Shown: piece by piece, positions 21,090 to 32,458 of the stretch | Layout: every line of letters begins with the position of its first letter | Position numbering within the stretch: position 1 is the first letter of the stretch | From: Macrothele yani | Taxonomy: Eukaryota; Arthropoda; Arachnida; Araneae; Macrothelidae | Direction: 5' to 3' | Length of the DNA: 64,000 nt | NCBI GenBank assembly: GCA_039090855.1 | Contig: CM077010.1 | Coordinates: 44,534,905 to 44,598,904, forward strand | Notes under the pieces: generated by a model | Seen by the model: only the letters and a program-made list of their open reading frames with translations | Databases searched by the model: none | What the model was told of the DNA's origin: nothing | Position numbers and translations under genes: made by a program

Positions 21090-21815
21090 TTTATAAGCGT
21101 GCCAACTACGTGTATGCAAATTTTTAATTACGCTTATCTATTTTAACTTCATTTAAAATTTGGTATCTTTGTGAAAGTGTGTTGCGTATATGTGGTACCA
21201 GACAAAAGAGGAAAATGAGGTATTGAGAACCACTGCATTAGGGCACTGACTACATGCATTGACCCCAAGCATTTTTCGTGAGCACTGCTGCCGGACTCCA
21301 GAAACAACTCAAGACTAAAATTTGCGAACGCCAGCACGACGGAATGGCGCCGAAAAGACTTCTGGTGAGGGCAAATCACATTAGTAAGGAAACTTTGTCT
21401 AAGTAATGTCACTCACACGACACCACTTAGCAGACGGGTAGACCATCTTAATCACTGGAAACCTGCGGGATTAATTGGGTGTAATGAAGCAGAGTAGAGA
21501 GTTAGTGATTGTTCCTCCGAACATGTGCGAATCTCACCGGACGGAATTACTTCTCGAACTTCGCACAGTGCGAGACGTCTCAAAACTTATTTGATGTCAG
21601 TATAGCATGGTCTACCAGCTCTGTCTTTAATGCTGCGGAGTAACACCTGAGGAAGAGGAACATTTCCTACAATAGAGAGACAGGCAAAGCCCTAGAGCTG
21701 ATTTTTACCCTTATCTTCGATATTTCAATATGTAAAAGAAGAATTCTACAGCACTTAGGAATCACAATTTTTAATTGAAAGAACCAAATCGAGCAATCAA
21801 ATTTATCTCACGTAA
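21090..21815. other. No recognised feature
   Basis: Nothing beyond short unrelated frames. Confidence 0.4.
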
Positions 21816-21819
21816 GCCA

Positions 21820-22205
21820 ACTCAATTACTGAGAGCTTTGGGCTTAGGATATATCGTAGGGTTTGGCCCGAGTTCGAATCCCGCACGCGCCATGGGTGGT
21901 GTCGTTGTCTTAAATCTTTTTTTGATTAATGAAGGTTTAACGACCACCATGAGCAACTCAATTTATTAGCAGTCGCCCGTCCCTTATTTAGGGTAACTGG
22001 TTCCAGGGAAGGGAGAGAGCCAGTGGCGTAAGACAAACACAACATCCATGCCTCACCAGGATATGAACCCGGACCCTTCACGGATTAATGACCACAGAGC
22101 TAGACAACTGCGCCACCGGGGTGGCTCTTACAGCTTTAAGCCTTGTCACAAAATTAGAGACAAGAGGTTGCTTACATATTCATGGTGGTCATTAAACTTC
22201 AAAAC
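21820..22205. repeat. Old SINE split by a minus-strand SINE family A
   Basis: An old plus-strand SINE head (CCCGAGTTCGAATCCCGC at about 21,868) and its body (GCTTACATATTCATGGTGGTC at about 22,170) are separated by a minus-strand family A copy at 21,918-22,127. The junction shows a short CTTA-type duplication. Confidence 0.75.
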
Positions 22206-22939
22206 ATAAAAATCTGAGGTAACGAATGAAGGACTTTTCTTAATTTATTGTGATCTAGTAAATAATTAGTGATGATTTCCTCTCCCGTCACAATGCATAT
22301 AACAGATAAAATATAAAACCCTCATTGTCTATTATGATAGGTTAAAGTAACAAGGGGCGCAATGCTAGGATAATGAGCAGTATAGATCAAATTAGGTACA
22401 CTTTCCATTTTACCCAAGAATTTTATTTACAAAGTTATTGCTTTCTAATTTGCTATGTTTATACTGTTCATGAAAATATTAAAAATACCTTTCAGCATAT
22501 TAAATTAACATGTATTTTCTATCCTGTTTTAGAGCATGGAAAATTCAGCAGTCAGGCGTTTGCTTTTTTACGCAGACGATCGATATAAAACATGAAGAAT
22601 TAGAAATGCGAAGAGAAAATTTTGAGGCACCTCGGATAATGAAACTGTGCAAAGGAGAAACAAGAACCCTCTTTCTAAAAAAAATCAAATGGGCACAGTG
22701 GGAACTCTGCAGCAAGCTACAACGTAGAAATAAGCCAACTGTCACTATTTCATGGCATTATCTCATTAGTCCTACGTCCTAAAAGAATTCAGCGAAGGAC
22801 AGTTGATGTAACTCTGCGTTGCAGGTTGTGGCACAGTTGGTACTGCGCCTCTTTGATTTTTTTCAGATATAAACTATTAAGAAATAAAACAAGAGAAGTG
22901 TTTTACTTTAGTTACTTAAAAGCAGTTTATACTACTATA
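22206..22939. other. No recognised gene
   Basis: AT-rich. A 90-codon frame at 22,510-22,782 has no family motifs that I recognise. Confidence 0.35.
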
Positions 22940-24306
22940 CGTGCAAATTAATTGGGACAAGCTATTTTATTCTCAGAATTGTAATGTGATCGCCAGTTGA
23001 TGTCGGAAACACACGTAAACCGGTTTTATCAGCTATGAGGTGGTGTGACTGTTAGAAATTGACAGGAAGAATGTGGTTTGACCAGTTCTAAAAAGGAGAT
23101 AGGCACTTCAGCTTCAGTTGTAAGTATTCATGTGTGACAGGTAGATGTTAGTTTTTGCTCTCTGTGAGTAGGTGTTGCTTTCGTGTATTGAAAAATGGAT
23201 ATTTCCCCAAGGAAGCGTGCAAAAGTAATTGCTCTGAAGGATCACACTTCTATGACAGTGAGACATATCGCTTCTGCAGTTCGTGTAGGCAAATCAAGTA
23301 TATCAAGACTGCTTACGCGATACAATGCATCTGGATAATCGTCTCCAAAAAGGAGAGATAAATGTGGAAGAAAACGAAAAACAACTCCACGAACCGATAA
23401 ATATCTAATCAGAAATAGTAAAATTAAACCATAAAAAACAAGCACCGACCTTCAAAGAGATTTATTGGCTAGTGGTTGTGATGTTAGTGATTCAACTGTA
23501 CGTCGTAGGCTTCTGAAACTTGGCCGGAAGGAAAGAAGACCAACGAAAAAACAATATTTGAATGCGAAAATGAAGATAAAACGTTTAGCATGGGCCAAAA
23601 AATATAAATCATGGACTGCTGACGACTGGAAAAAGGTCATTTTCAGTGATGAAACTACTCATTTATTTGTGCAGGGTTACCACGCAAATGTCGTCAGACG
23701 AAGCAACTGTGAACCCTTAAGACCTGAGCATGTCAAACAAACTGTAAAACATCCTCTGAAACATATGTTTTGGGGTTTTTTCATATCAAATGGCACTGGA
23801 AGCTTAGTTCCTGTTCAAGGTATGATGAATTCAGCCAAGTACGTAGAAATATTACAACGTGGGATTGTTCCACTCTTGCAAACTTTTGACGGGACATTTC
23901 AACATGACTTGGCCCAATGTCACAATTCGAAATTGGTCAAGAATTTCATGCTGGAAAATCAAATTCATTTGCTTGATTGGCCTGGAAATTCACCAGACTT
24001 AAATCCCATAGAAAACGTGTGGAATATTTTGAAGAGACGTTTAGGTAAAATGGACTATACAACCAAAGAACGCATGATAACGAATGCTATAAAAGTGTGG
24101 TTCCACGATTATGAAGTCAAAAATATGTGCACTCAATTAGTGGAGTCAATGCCAAAACGAATTCAAGAGGTCCTTTCTGCTAAAGGAGGACATACTTCAT
24201 ACTAATATAGGTATTTATCAGGGTATATCAAGGCATAGAATGATACAAAGGTACAGTTTTGGAAAAAAGAGTGATTTTTTTACTTTGTCCCAATTAATTT
24301 GCACAG
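22940..24306 (+). mobile_element. Tc1-like element, copy B, complete ends
   Basis: The left end CGTGCAAATTAATTGGGACA and, on the minus strand, the right end CTGTGCAAATTAATTGGGAC form terminal inverted repeats. TA flanks at 22,938-22,939 and 24,307-24,308. Length is 1,367 bp. It is the sister of the element at the left window edge. Confidence 0.93.
23195..24205 (+). pseudogene. Tc1 DD34E transposase, two stops, no frameshift
   Basis: A single frame of 337 codons runs from ATG 23,195 (MDISPRKRAKV) to the TAA ending at 24,205. It holds an HTH (VRHIASAVRVGKSSISRLL), a second HTH (DVSDSTVRRRLLKLG), the first Asp in FSDETTHLF, the second in FQHDLAQCH and the Glu in SPDLNPIENVW. The spacing between second Asp and Glu is 34, and the protein ends LSAKGGHTSY. 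In-frame TAA codons occur at 23,336 and 23,432. The first is shared with copy A; the second is private. The H before the second Asp and the L after it are unusual, as relatives have QDNAP. Confidence 0.92.
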
Positions 24307-24380
24307 TATAGTATATACAATTCGTAGTAACTAATGCTAATCATAAATTAATGCTAGTTGAAGTAGAAGGCGTATTGTCA

Positions 24381-24893
24381 TCGTTGTCAGTAGCTATTGC
24401 TAAAATTGTTTCTGAAAAAATCGTTCTTCAGAAGCAGTTTTTCAAACTCCTTAGTTGCCTTGTTATAAATTTGGCAATACGTCTCGGGCCTATTGTACTC
24501 TTCTTGTTGTTGCTCTTGTTCTTGTCTAGATTTAGAATGCATCGGCGGTGCAAAGGTTTGAGACACAACACATTCATTATCCAGCGAATTTGTGAAGACT
24601 GGCGATGTACATTGGTATTCCATGCTAGGTGTGAAAATTTGGATAGATGATTTCAATCTCCATCTGTTCTTGCTGTTCAGGCTCAATTTGTGCAGTTGAA
24701 GTGGTAGGTTGTAGCTCTAGAGTCGAACTCGGGTGCAACGCATACTGGCGCGCGGACTTTTGATGCTCCCTACATTACCGTGACCTTTCTGTTGATGACT
24801 TAGCCGACCTTTTAGGATTCCTCTCGATTTCCTCTAGCTGTTTCTTCAACTTTAGTCGGTTGTTGTAGTAATTTTTCCTGGAATTTGGCGGCA
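24381..24893 (-). pseudogene. Unrecognised degraded ORF
   Basis: From a possible ATG at 24,893 the minus strand reads MPPNSRKNYYNNRLKLKKQL and EEIERNPKRSAKSS, then a stop. After a frameshift near 24,650 it reads a Gln/Glu-rich stretch (SRQEQEQQQEEYN) and KEFEKLLLKND. The basic, coiled-coil-like N-terminus suggests a transposon or regulatory protein, but I recognise no family. Confidence 0.3.
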
Positions 24894-25239
24894 TTGCTAA
24901 ATTTTCGTCCCCAAATGTTTTTTTTTTCTAAAAAATAAATTTTAAATCCACTTTATTTCGGTTTATCACATACGTCCGTTAGTTCTGACCGTCAGCTACG
25001 GAATGCGGGGCTGAGGTCGTCGCTATCATTATCTATTCACTAGTTATCAACCTTCAAATGGCGTGAGACGAAACAAAATTCACGCAAAATTTAGCTTAAA
25101 TTTCTAACGCTCCTGTATCGAAGGATTAAGGGGTGAAGAGTTGAAACTCTTTTTTAAATGGGACTCCATAATCTATCTAATTATGTCTTATTTATTACTC
25201 TACGATTATTAGTTTCGAAGATATAAGCGTTCAAAGTGT

Positions 25240-25325
25240 GACATGTTTTCATTGCATCCCTGCTCCCGATGTTACTCCCTACATGTTTTCATTGCATCCC
25301 TGCTCCCGATGTTACTCCATATAAA
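25240..25325. repeat. 43-bp direct duplication
   Basis: ACATGTTTTCATTGCATCCC and the following bases occur twice in tandem with almost no change, suggesting a recent slippage or repair event. Confidence 0.85.
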
Positions 25326-25329
25326 GAAT

Positions 25330-25980
25330 GACGTACTTCTATATCAAACCTGTGTTTTCATATTTCAAGTATCGAAGATCGGAAACGGGTAAACTGTGGA
25401 AAATTATCTGTTTGCGGTAACTCTCTTATAAGAATCCTCACATGCCTTCCACACATTATTTAGTTTTGTTAAACAACGCCTACCAAAATTAAATATTAAA
25501 CACACCACGGAAATTTAGTCGTGGAATGGACTCTACTACATGTTGAAAACGTTCTGGTTTTCTTAAAGCACTTGCGCCGAGAGCTGCTGGTGGTGGGTAA
25601 AGACGCTCAACTGCGATCAGGAAAATAAAAGGGTTATTTCAGGGTTGCGAACTCACTGGAATGTCCCTCTAAGCAGTTCTTCGTTAAAAGGTGGCGTTTG
25701 GACAGGACGTTTTCTTATCTACGAAGGCTTCCTGCTGTAAGAAACCATGAAAGTGTTTAGATGGTTGGCGAACACGTTAATATAGTATTGTCCGCTGATG
25801 ATGGCCTCAGTAGGTACAACACGTGTAAGAAAATCATACAGCTTACACCAGTCTGTAAGCTGACAGTTGAGGTCTACCCACCATCCCGTCGGCGTGTTGT
25901 AGATTGAATCTCTATTCGTCACTCCAAGCTGTCCGTCTTCTACTGTCTAGTGGCAACTATATTTCTTTCACTGCCGCCTC
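25330..25980. other. No secure feature
   Basis: A minus-strand frame at 25,719-25,922 contains PTGWWVDLNCQLTDW and VVPTEAIISGQYYINV. This may be an eroded transposase, but I cannot place it in a family. Confidence 0.25.
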
Positions 25981-25984
25981 ATTG

Positions 25985-26500
25985 ATCGTGTAAAACCAAA
26001 TCCACATCCTTAAGCTCCGGAGCCGACTGATTACCAATTACGCTGCGCCGACAAGGACTTTTCGTTCCTGCTTGCCGTATTGACATGTGCGTCACCTCTG
26101 AGGTAAGTAGGTCGCATATATCTCCCTCCCCTTGAGAAAGAGTAGTGAGGTAATCATAGGATTTCGGGCCAGCCAACAAACCACACTTAAAGTAGATCAC
26201 TATAACAGAAATTCTGACTAATTTCAGACGATGTTTGGAGGAAGCATCACACATTTTTTGAACCGAAGAAGTAATTCTCATTAATTCCATACGATATGAG
26301 GCAGGAACATCACACATTCTTCGAAGAACCTAACGTCCAGGAGCTTCATTTTTACGTTCATGCACCAATGTGAATTCCACATCCTTCTGCGTCGGAGACG
26401 AATGCTTTCCCAATTAAATTACGCCGCCGTCAAGAAGTTGTCGTTGCTATTTGCCGTCTTGACATGTGCGTCATCACTAAGGTACATGTAGGTACGCCAC
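25985..26500 (-). mobile_element. Possible decayed TRIM related to the one at 41,221
   Basis: Two related direct repeats (about 25,985-26,117 and 26,365-26,500) share blocks such as TTGACATGTGCGTCA. They align with the TRIM LTR: CCAATTAC..GCGCCGAC and GTAGGTACGCCACA correspond to CCAATTGAGCTACGCCGAC and GGTACGTCACA. On the minus strand both hold tRNA-like remnants, with GGCTCCGGAGC and GTCTCCGACG at the anticodon arm. The minus strand reads CTCAAGGGGAGGGAGATATA beside the first repeat, a polypurine-tract-like stretch. No primer binding site was recognised. Confidence 0.45.
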
Positions 26501-26799
26501 AACCAGTGCAGTGCTGTTAAGAAGGACAGTTCATGTGAGCTTTGGATGTTGCAGCCGAGTCTAGCCGTTTTACGTTGAATTGTCTTTGCAGATACCTTCG
26601 TTGAAAGTCAAAGTTATACTTTCCTATGCGGAAAGGATAGCATTGACTTCCAACAAAGGGGCAGGTGGCGGTGAAGTGGCGCTCACGTTGAACATCGACA
26701 CTCCGCTTAGGAGAACATTGTATCTGTCGATAGGCGTTTTTATTAGTCTTGATGTTGTCATAGAACACACGAGATGCATTTACAGGAGAAAGTTTTGCA

Positions 26800-26900
26800 A
26801 ATAGAGCATCCCGTATTCCTCGCTGCGACTATCTGCCCACGATCAAACTTACTCAGATCGCAAGACTTGTAATTACAGACGCAAGTACGATATCCCACAT
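26800..26900 (-). pseudogene. Tc1 transposase N-terminal scrap
   Basis: The minus strand near 26,850-26,808 reads DLSKFDRGQIVAARNT, the usual start of Tc1 HTH domains. Nothing convincing follows. Confidence 0.5.
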
Positions 26901-27321
26901 GCCGGTCTATCTGTAGCCCGAGGAGTCATTCAGTTGTCTACTTTACTCTGGTGGGGTACAGCACGTATGCAGGTATGCAGATGTGCGTAGTTACATTTTC
27001 TGTCAGTGTATAAGGCTAACTTTCTTCCAGAAAAATATATGCAGAAGACACGTTGTAAAAGATTATACTGATGTCCGTAAATTAAGCGGCAGAGGCAATA
27101 TACAAATTGGCGGACGTTCAAGTAGGTATTTATTGGCGAAAAATCTATGACGGTAGCAACCGACGTAAGAGGCAGGTACGGCCAATTTGCTACCCATATT
27201 TTACATACGTGGAAACACGTGAGAGCAGGAGATTGCTAAACAGTTACAAAAGCTGAAGATACAGAGTTATCTTTACGTGTGTCAAACTGTTGTTTACTTG
27301 TTGTTGTTGGCATTTGTTGTT

Positions 27322-27974
27322 ATGGCGAGTGGCACAAGATCACGAAGAACACATCTCGATGATTTTACCAGTGGAAGAATTGTGGGGAAATTGGAAGCAG
27401 GAAGTTCAACGCGAGATGTAGCCAATGAGTTCGGAGTTGGCAAAAGCATAGTCGCACGACTGTGGAAACAATTTTCCGAAAGTGGAAAAGCTACCAGACG
27501 GTACAGCAGTGAATCACCACGCAAAACAACCCCTGCTGATGATCGTTATATGGTATAACTGTAACAGCGAAAAGATGACGCCGCATAACTGCTGACAGGT
27601 TAGCACGAGAGTTTCAGCTAAGCACGGGGATCACAATATCGCGCAAGACTGTGTCGAGGCAATTGAATATTGTTAATTTGTATGCTCGAAAAGCGGTACG
27701 ATGTGTACTTTTGACCACATCACACAAAGCACAGCGGTATCGATGGTGTCGTGAACACGCCAACTAGACTGACGAGACCAATCGGCCAATGTCCTGTTCC
27801 CGGACGAAAGTAGATTTTGTTTGTCGTCCGAATCGAGGTGCCAGTACATATGGCGTAAACCACGCACTGCCAATTCTTCTTCTCTTGTTTATGGTCCTGA
27901 AACAGGAGCAGCGCAACCTACCTCAAGACGTGCTGAACAATCTTTTCAAGAGCATGCGCAACCAGTGTCAGTGA
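27322..27974 (+). pseudogene. Tc1 transposase with internal deletion
   Basis: The start at 27,322 reads MASGTRSRRTHLDDFTSGRI and has an HTH (GVGKSIVARLWKQF). The frame breaks at 27,558. Pieces AREFQLSTGITISRKTV and YRWCREH follow in other frames. After about 27,880 the sequence jumps to the C-terminus LPQDVLNNLFKSMRNQCQ (27,921-27,974), so most of the catalytic domain is deleted. It resembles the transposase at 18,217-19,245 (SSRHHLDDFMRGRIIGK). Confidence 0.8.
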
Positions 27975-27985
27975 GGGGTGGGCAT

Positions 27986-30900
27986 TAGGGTGGAGCGAAA
28001 AACACTTTTTTTTTTAATTTGAAACGTCACCATGTGCAATAGTCGCGATTTTATTACTGAAATGCCCCCATAAATATGGATGTTATCATTTGATATCTTA
28101 GGCTGCCCCAAGAACCTCGAAGTTTGAAAGTTATAGGGGAAAATGGTTTAAAAACACCCACTTTCTCCATTTTGTAAATATAAAAAAATACTGTGTCACC
28201 ATGTTATTTAATATCACCTTTGAGTGTATATACACCGGCAAAAATTCAGCAGACGTGAGTTAATTTCTTAGGCTTCCCCAAAGAGCTCAAGATTTGTCAT
28301 ATTTCTCCAAAAATGGCATACGTTATGTAAATATGATAGACACCAGTCTTACCTAGTAGCATAACTTGAGGAGTGAGTTTATTTCACTTGGAAATCATAT
28401 TTTTTTCAAAACTTATTTTTGTAAATTCGTGGCAAGAACTTGGATCTTTATCCGACTGTAGTAATTCCAGAAGCTCATCGTCTTTCCATTTCCGTGTGAT
28501 GGGAGGCTCAGTCACATTACACTGTTGCCAGTCGATTAGGTCGATGTAATCATTGCTCTGGAAATTCAGCTTAAGAATCCGAAACTTCCTAATGGTAGTT
28601 GTTTGTTCGGAAGATTTCCTGGCCTTCATGATACGCCGAACAGCAAGCTCACGGACATACCTTTTGTCGTCAAACAACATTGCAGCGAACAAGTTTTCTG
28701 CATGGGCAAAATACGCGTTGTCTTGGACGACTCTTTTTACAATATATCTTTTAAATTATCTGGAAGATACTGAAACCTAGATATAAAAAGCTGCAAATTT
28801 CTTGGACCATCTTTACAGGTGGTACTGTTACATTTGATCGTGAACCACGATGGTGCATATACTTTCATTATGAAGGTGGCTAATGAGACAAGTTGTGGTG
28901 TTGGATCACTGGTTCCAACATACAAACGCAGAATGAGATTTGCAAGGGTCAGCCAACGGGAATGTGCAAGTGCTCCAGGATCCCGATTTGCCAGATCTTA
29001 TGGGCAATCACCTGCAGAGACTGCCTTACAAATTTCCCACAAATAAAGTTGACCCGAGCTAAGATCTCCATAGTTAATGTCGGACTGAAGCGAAAATTCA
29101 ATTTTCTGGAAATTAACGACAGGAAGGTTTGCGCACGTCTTCAGGCGCTTTCCAATCAATCCACTAAATCCTCTTGGACCTGATGTTTTCCCATCAAGTG
29201 CTTCAGTGAGGTGGCGTAAAGGCAGTTCATTAAAATGAAGTTGACATATAATCAAGTGTACAGGAGAATTGAGCTTCTCTTCAAGGCGCCTAATTACACC
29301 TGCATTTGTGCCGGTATTAGTCATTTCCAATAAAGACTAACTCCGACAAGTCAAATGCCTTCTGGTTCAATAAGCTGAAGATACCGCCGGAAATGTCCCT
29401 TGCACTCTTGCTCTTCGGTGCAAAATGTCCCAAATAGACTGAACCCGGTTCTTCAACAAGCGTAATATGCTCCTCCCATTCTTTTCGCTTGTGCCGCTTG
29501 CCATCATCTGTCTGCGTATTCGTAAGAGTTTCATCACTTCTTCCGTCCATATATAAAGCTGCAATCTTGCGACCAGTCAAGTTTACCTCATCTTGAATTG
29601 TTTGACGGGTCTTTTTCCTTTCTCGTCGTACTTTATGCCGGTCAACAACAGATACATTACATTCTTTCGAATGAACCGGTTCACTTACATCTGGAAGCAA
29701 CGCTGACGCAAGATCAGCTGCCATTCGGTCGCTGATGCGTCGCCTATCGCACTTTCTAGAAAATGCAGACAGTGTCATCTGACTCCTAGGTTTCGAAAAA
29801 CGACGTGGAGTGAAAGCGTAATCTTTCTCCGAGGCTAGCAAATGACGAAGACACGGCTCGCCTGGTTTTCATGCAGAATTAGTATTTGTATCCTCTTCTG
29901 AAGGATCATCCTGGACTCGCAGGACCGATTTCAGTGATGCAGTTTTCTGTAATTTCCTACGGACATGCTCTTCCTTATCATCCTTTCGAGCTAATCTTTT
30001 CTTCAGTACACTGGTGGTTTTTGCGTCAAGCCTACCTACTATCATTCTTCTGTTTGTTCTCTGGTCCATCAGAATGTTTCGCTCTTTCACGGGTACCTTT
30101 TTTGCAGAGCTGCATTTGCAGGTTCTAAAACATTTGCACTTGCATGAGCATTGGTCAAAGATACGTTGCAAATCTGCCCGAAATTGTTCAATCTTCTTTC
30201 GGTAGGTTTCATCCATTCTTGCAGCGTGTTGTTTCAGTTTTCGGATTTCTGTGTTGTATGCGGTAATACACTTTGCAACAGATTTGTGGAGAGATGTCGG
30301 AAGAGATGCTTTCTTCCATATACTTAGCACTTTGTCAGCGACAATACTTGCTATTTCTACTGCAGCAGGCTCATAATTTGCACCTTCCTGCCTAAGAGTG
30401 TTCCTCACAAGGTAGTAATGGCGCATTACATCTTCGTACGTAGGCAACACATTTTCATGCATCTTCTTATAAATCCCAAGGATAGGGCAATCAGCTTTAT
30501 TTCTTGTTTCAGCCATCTTAGGTAGTTGGACGACAAAATGGAAATGCCGGTACGATCCAATCAACGTCACTAGGAAGTGAAAGAAACTGTTGCATCATTA
30601 TGACGCAAACCCGCCAACACTCTCTCCCAAACGGACCTGTGCGACTGTGATGAGATGGCTCAGTGAGTTCTCAAACAGAGCTCCGCTGTGGGAAAGGGGG
30701 TGGGCTGAGATGAAAAAGGTAACAAAAACAAAGGAGAGCGCAAAACAGCAAGCTATGTTTCTGAAAATCAACAAGAGGTTCCCAGAAAGTATGAGAGAGG
30801 GGGGATGTTAATGTTAAGCCCAAATTGGTAACAATAAGGCTGCTGTCGAACTTAATGCTTACGCAACTTATCATGCAATTTTTGGCAAAAATTACATGCT

Positions 30901-31206
30901 TTAAGGGATCTGGGGAAGCCTAAGAAATTAACTCATGTCTGCTAAACTTTTACCCGTGTTTATACACACAAAGGTGATATTAAATAACATGGTGACACAG
31001 TTTATTTTTTAAATTTACAAAATGGAGAAAGTGGGTGTTTTTAAACCATTTTTCCCTATAACTTTCAAACTTCGAGGTTCTTGGGGCAGCCTAAGATATC
31101 AAATAATGTCATCCATATTTCGGGGGGTCATTTCAGTAATAAAATCGCAACTATTGCACATGGTGACGTTTCAAATTAAAAAAAAAGTGTTTTTCGCTCC
31201 ACCCTA
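27986..31206 (-). mobile_element. 3.2-kb DNA transposon with about 300-bp inverted termini and 8-bp target duplication
   Basis: The termini begin TAGGGTGGAGCGAAAAACAC on both strands and stay alignable for about 300 bp (27,986-28,283 and 30,909-31,206). The exact 8-bp duplication GTGGGCAT flanks the element at 27,978-27,985 and 31,207-31,214. An 8-bp duplication with TAGGG-type ends is usual for hAT-like elements and also occurs in P-like ones, but 300-bp termini are atypical for hAT. A single minus-strand coding region fills the centre. Confidence 0.92.
28384..30570 (-). pseudogene. Transposase-like protein of the long-termini element, interrupted
   Basis: The coding region runs from 30,570 (or the ATG at 30,516, MAETRNKADCP) to 28,384, about 700 codons. 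Landmarks: YEDVMRHYYLVRN; a cysteine cluster CSCKCKCFRTCKC (about 30,150-30,110); ALYMDGRSDET (candidate first Asp); LVFIGND (candidate second Asp); CQLHFNELPLRH, whose C-x2-H matches the motif common to hAT, P and Kolobok transposases; SGPRGFSGLIGK; and KVYAPSWF. Damage: TGA at 29,869, a frameshift near 29,325 inside the second Asp motif, TAA at 28,998, a stop at 28,737, and a frameshift near 28,700. I recall similar uncharacterised predicted proteins from other invertebrates but cannot name a family. Confidence 0.8.
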
Positions 31207-31470
31207 GTGGGCATAACCCCTATTAAACTTTGACAGGGGACAGTATTCAAAGTGGTATGGCCGTTTTGCTTCTGCTTTGCCAAGGACCAAAATCGGTACA
31301 TTTTGTTCATGTACCCTACCTTACCTGTACATTCACAAACGTCTGCTTCTTCATGCATTGTAATTTGTTTTAAGTCTGTCTGTATGTCATTTTAACATAT
31401 TGAACATCATCATCCTGTTAGAAATTTCTTTCTCTAAAAATATAACTGTTCCTTAATTTATGGACATCAG

Positions 31471-32220
31471 CTTATTTTTATGGCCATCAGTTGTATTTCT
31501 TATGAGCCACTAACAAACACGTTATCCACTAACAACTCAGATAAAACTTTTCCTCTGCTAGCTCTTCAGACTGGCGCTCTTTTATTCTTCGCGATTTTAT
31601 CAGAGGAATCTCTTTATTAATAATTTCGATATCCATTTTCAATATCTTGATAGCGTTCATCATCGTATGATTCATCGAAAATCATTTCCGAAAGGAGACG
31701 TCATCGATAATACGGAACGGTCTCTTCGTAGAGACATTAGAACGACTTTCAAATATCGCATCGGTTGTGGAACAGACAGTTAGTGATGTTACCGAAATTA
31801 TTCAATGTCGTAGAAGATAATGGTAATCCCCTGGAAATTTTCTGATAAAATATAGAAAAAGCCATAAAAAGAGGGGAAGTGGTTGTCGCAATTAGGAAAA
31901 AACGAGACCCCATTTCAGAACTATGTTTTTCCTTTATGGGTTCATTTTATTCATTCATTTGCTTCTGTTTTTGTTACAGCTGCTCACATATAGTTCTTTT
32001 CGCAACAAAATGAAACTTTCTTTTCAAGAAGCACGATACTTTTAATAATAATACACAGCTAAATTTCCTCAGCATTTCGTCCTTAAGACCGCATCAGTTT
32101 AATTACTAGCTGAAAATCAGTTACAAGACTTGCCCGCATTAACCATAACTGCGCGATTTACGCTGTTCTTTGTTTTGGGGTCTGGGAATGAAGTACTAAT
32201 TTTACACTCAATGGGCAGAA
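31471..32220. other. No recognised feature
   Basis: AT-rich spacer without supported frames or repeats. Confidence 0.4.
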
Positions 32221-32224
32221 CATT

Positions 32225-32450
32225 AGACCATCGTCATCATCATCATCATCTTTTCAAACATTATCAATCCACTGCTGGACGAAGGTCTCTCCAAGCCTCT
32301 TCCACAACGGTCTGTCTTGCGCCAGTCTCTTCCATGTTACTCCCGCATACTTTCGAATTTCATCTACCCATCTTTCATGTGGTCTTCTCCTGGGTCTTTT
32401 CCTGTCCTTTGGAATCCAATCTAAAATTCGACTGTCCATCGATAGTCTGG
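32225..32450 (-). mobile_element. RTE-like LINE, 3' end
   Basis: The minus strand encodes RILDWIPKDRKRPRRRP, ERWVDEIRKYAGVTWKRLAQ and ETFVQQWIDNV, the C-terminus of RTE-type LINE polyproteins. It ends in an (ATG)n microsatellite at 32,226-32,250. It corresponds to the 3' part of the fragment at 41,090-42,350. Confidence 0.8.
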
Positions 32451-32458
32451 CCTATATA

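Larger units (their letters stand above)
27068..31470 (+). mobile_element. Old Tc1-like element, host to a nested 3.2-kb element
   Basis: The left end after TA (27,066-27,067) reads CTGATGTCCGTAAATTAAG. The right end on the minus strand (ending about 31,470) reads CTGATGTCCATAAATTAAGG. N-terminal transposase and a C-terminal scrap lie at 27,322-27,974. The younger element occupies 27,986-31,206. Confidence 0.75.

Noticed and set aside
24387..24650. Overlapping frames on both strands as two genes
   Set aside because: Only the minus-strand reading has a coherent charged composition, and it is broken; the plus-strand frame is its shadow.
32226..32250. ATG/CAT microsatellite as an independent repeat
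   Set aside because: It is the 3' tail of the RTE-like LINE; the same tail ends the fragment at 41,096.
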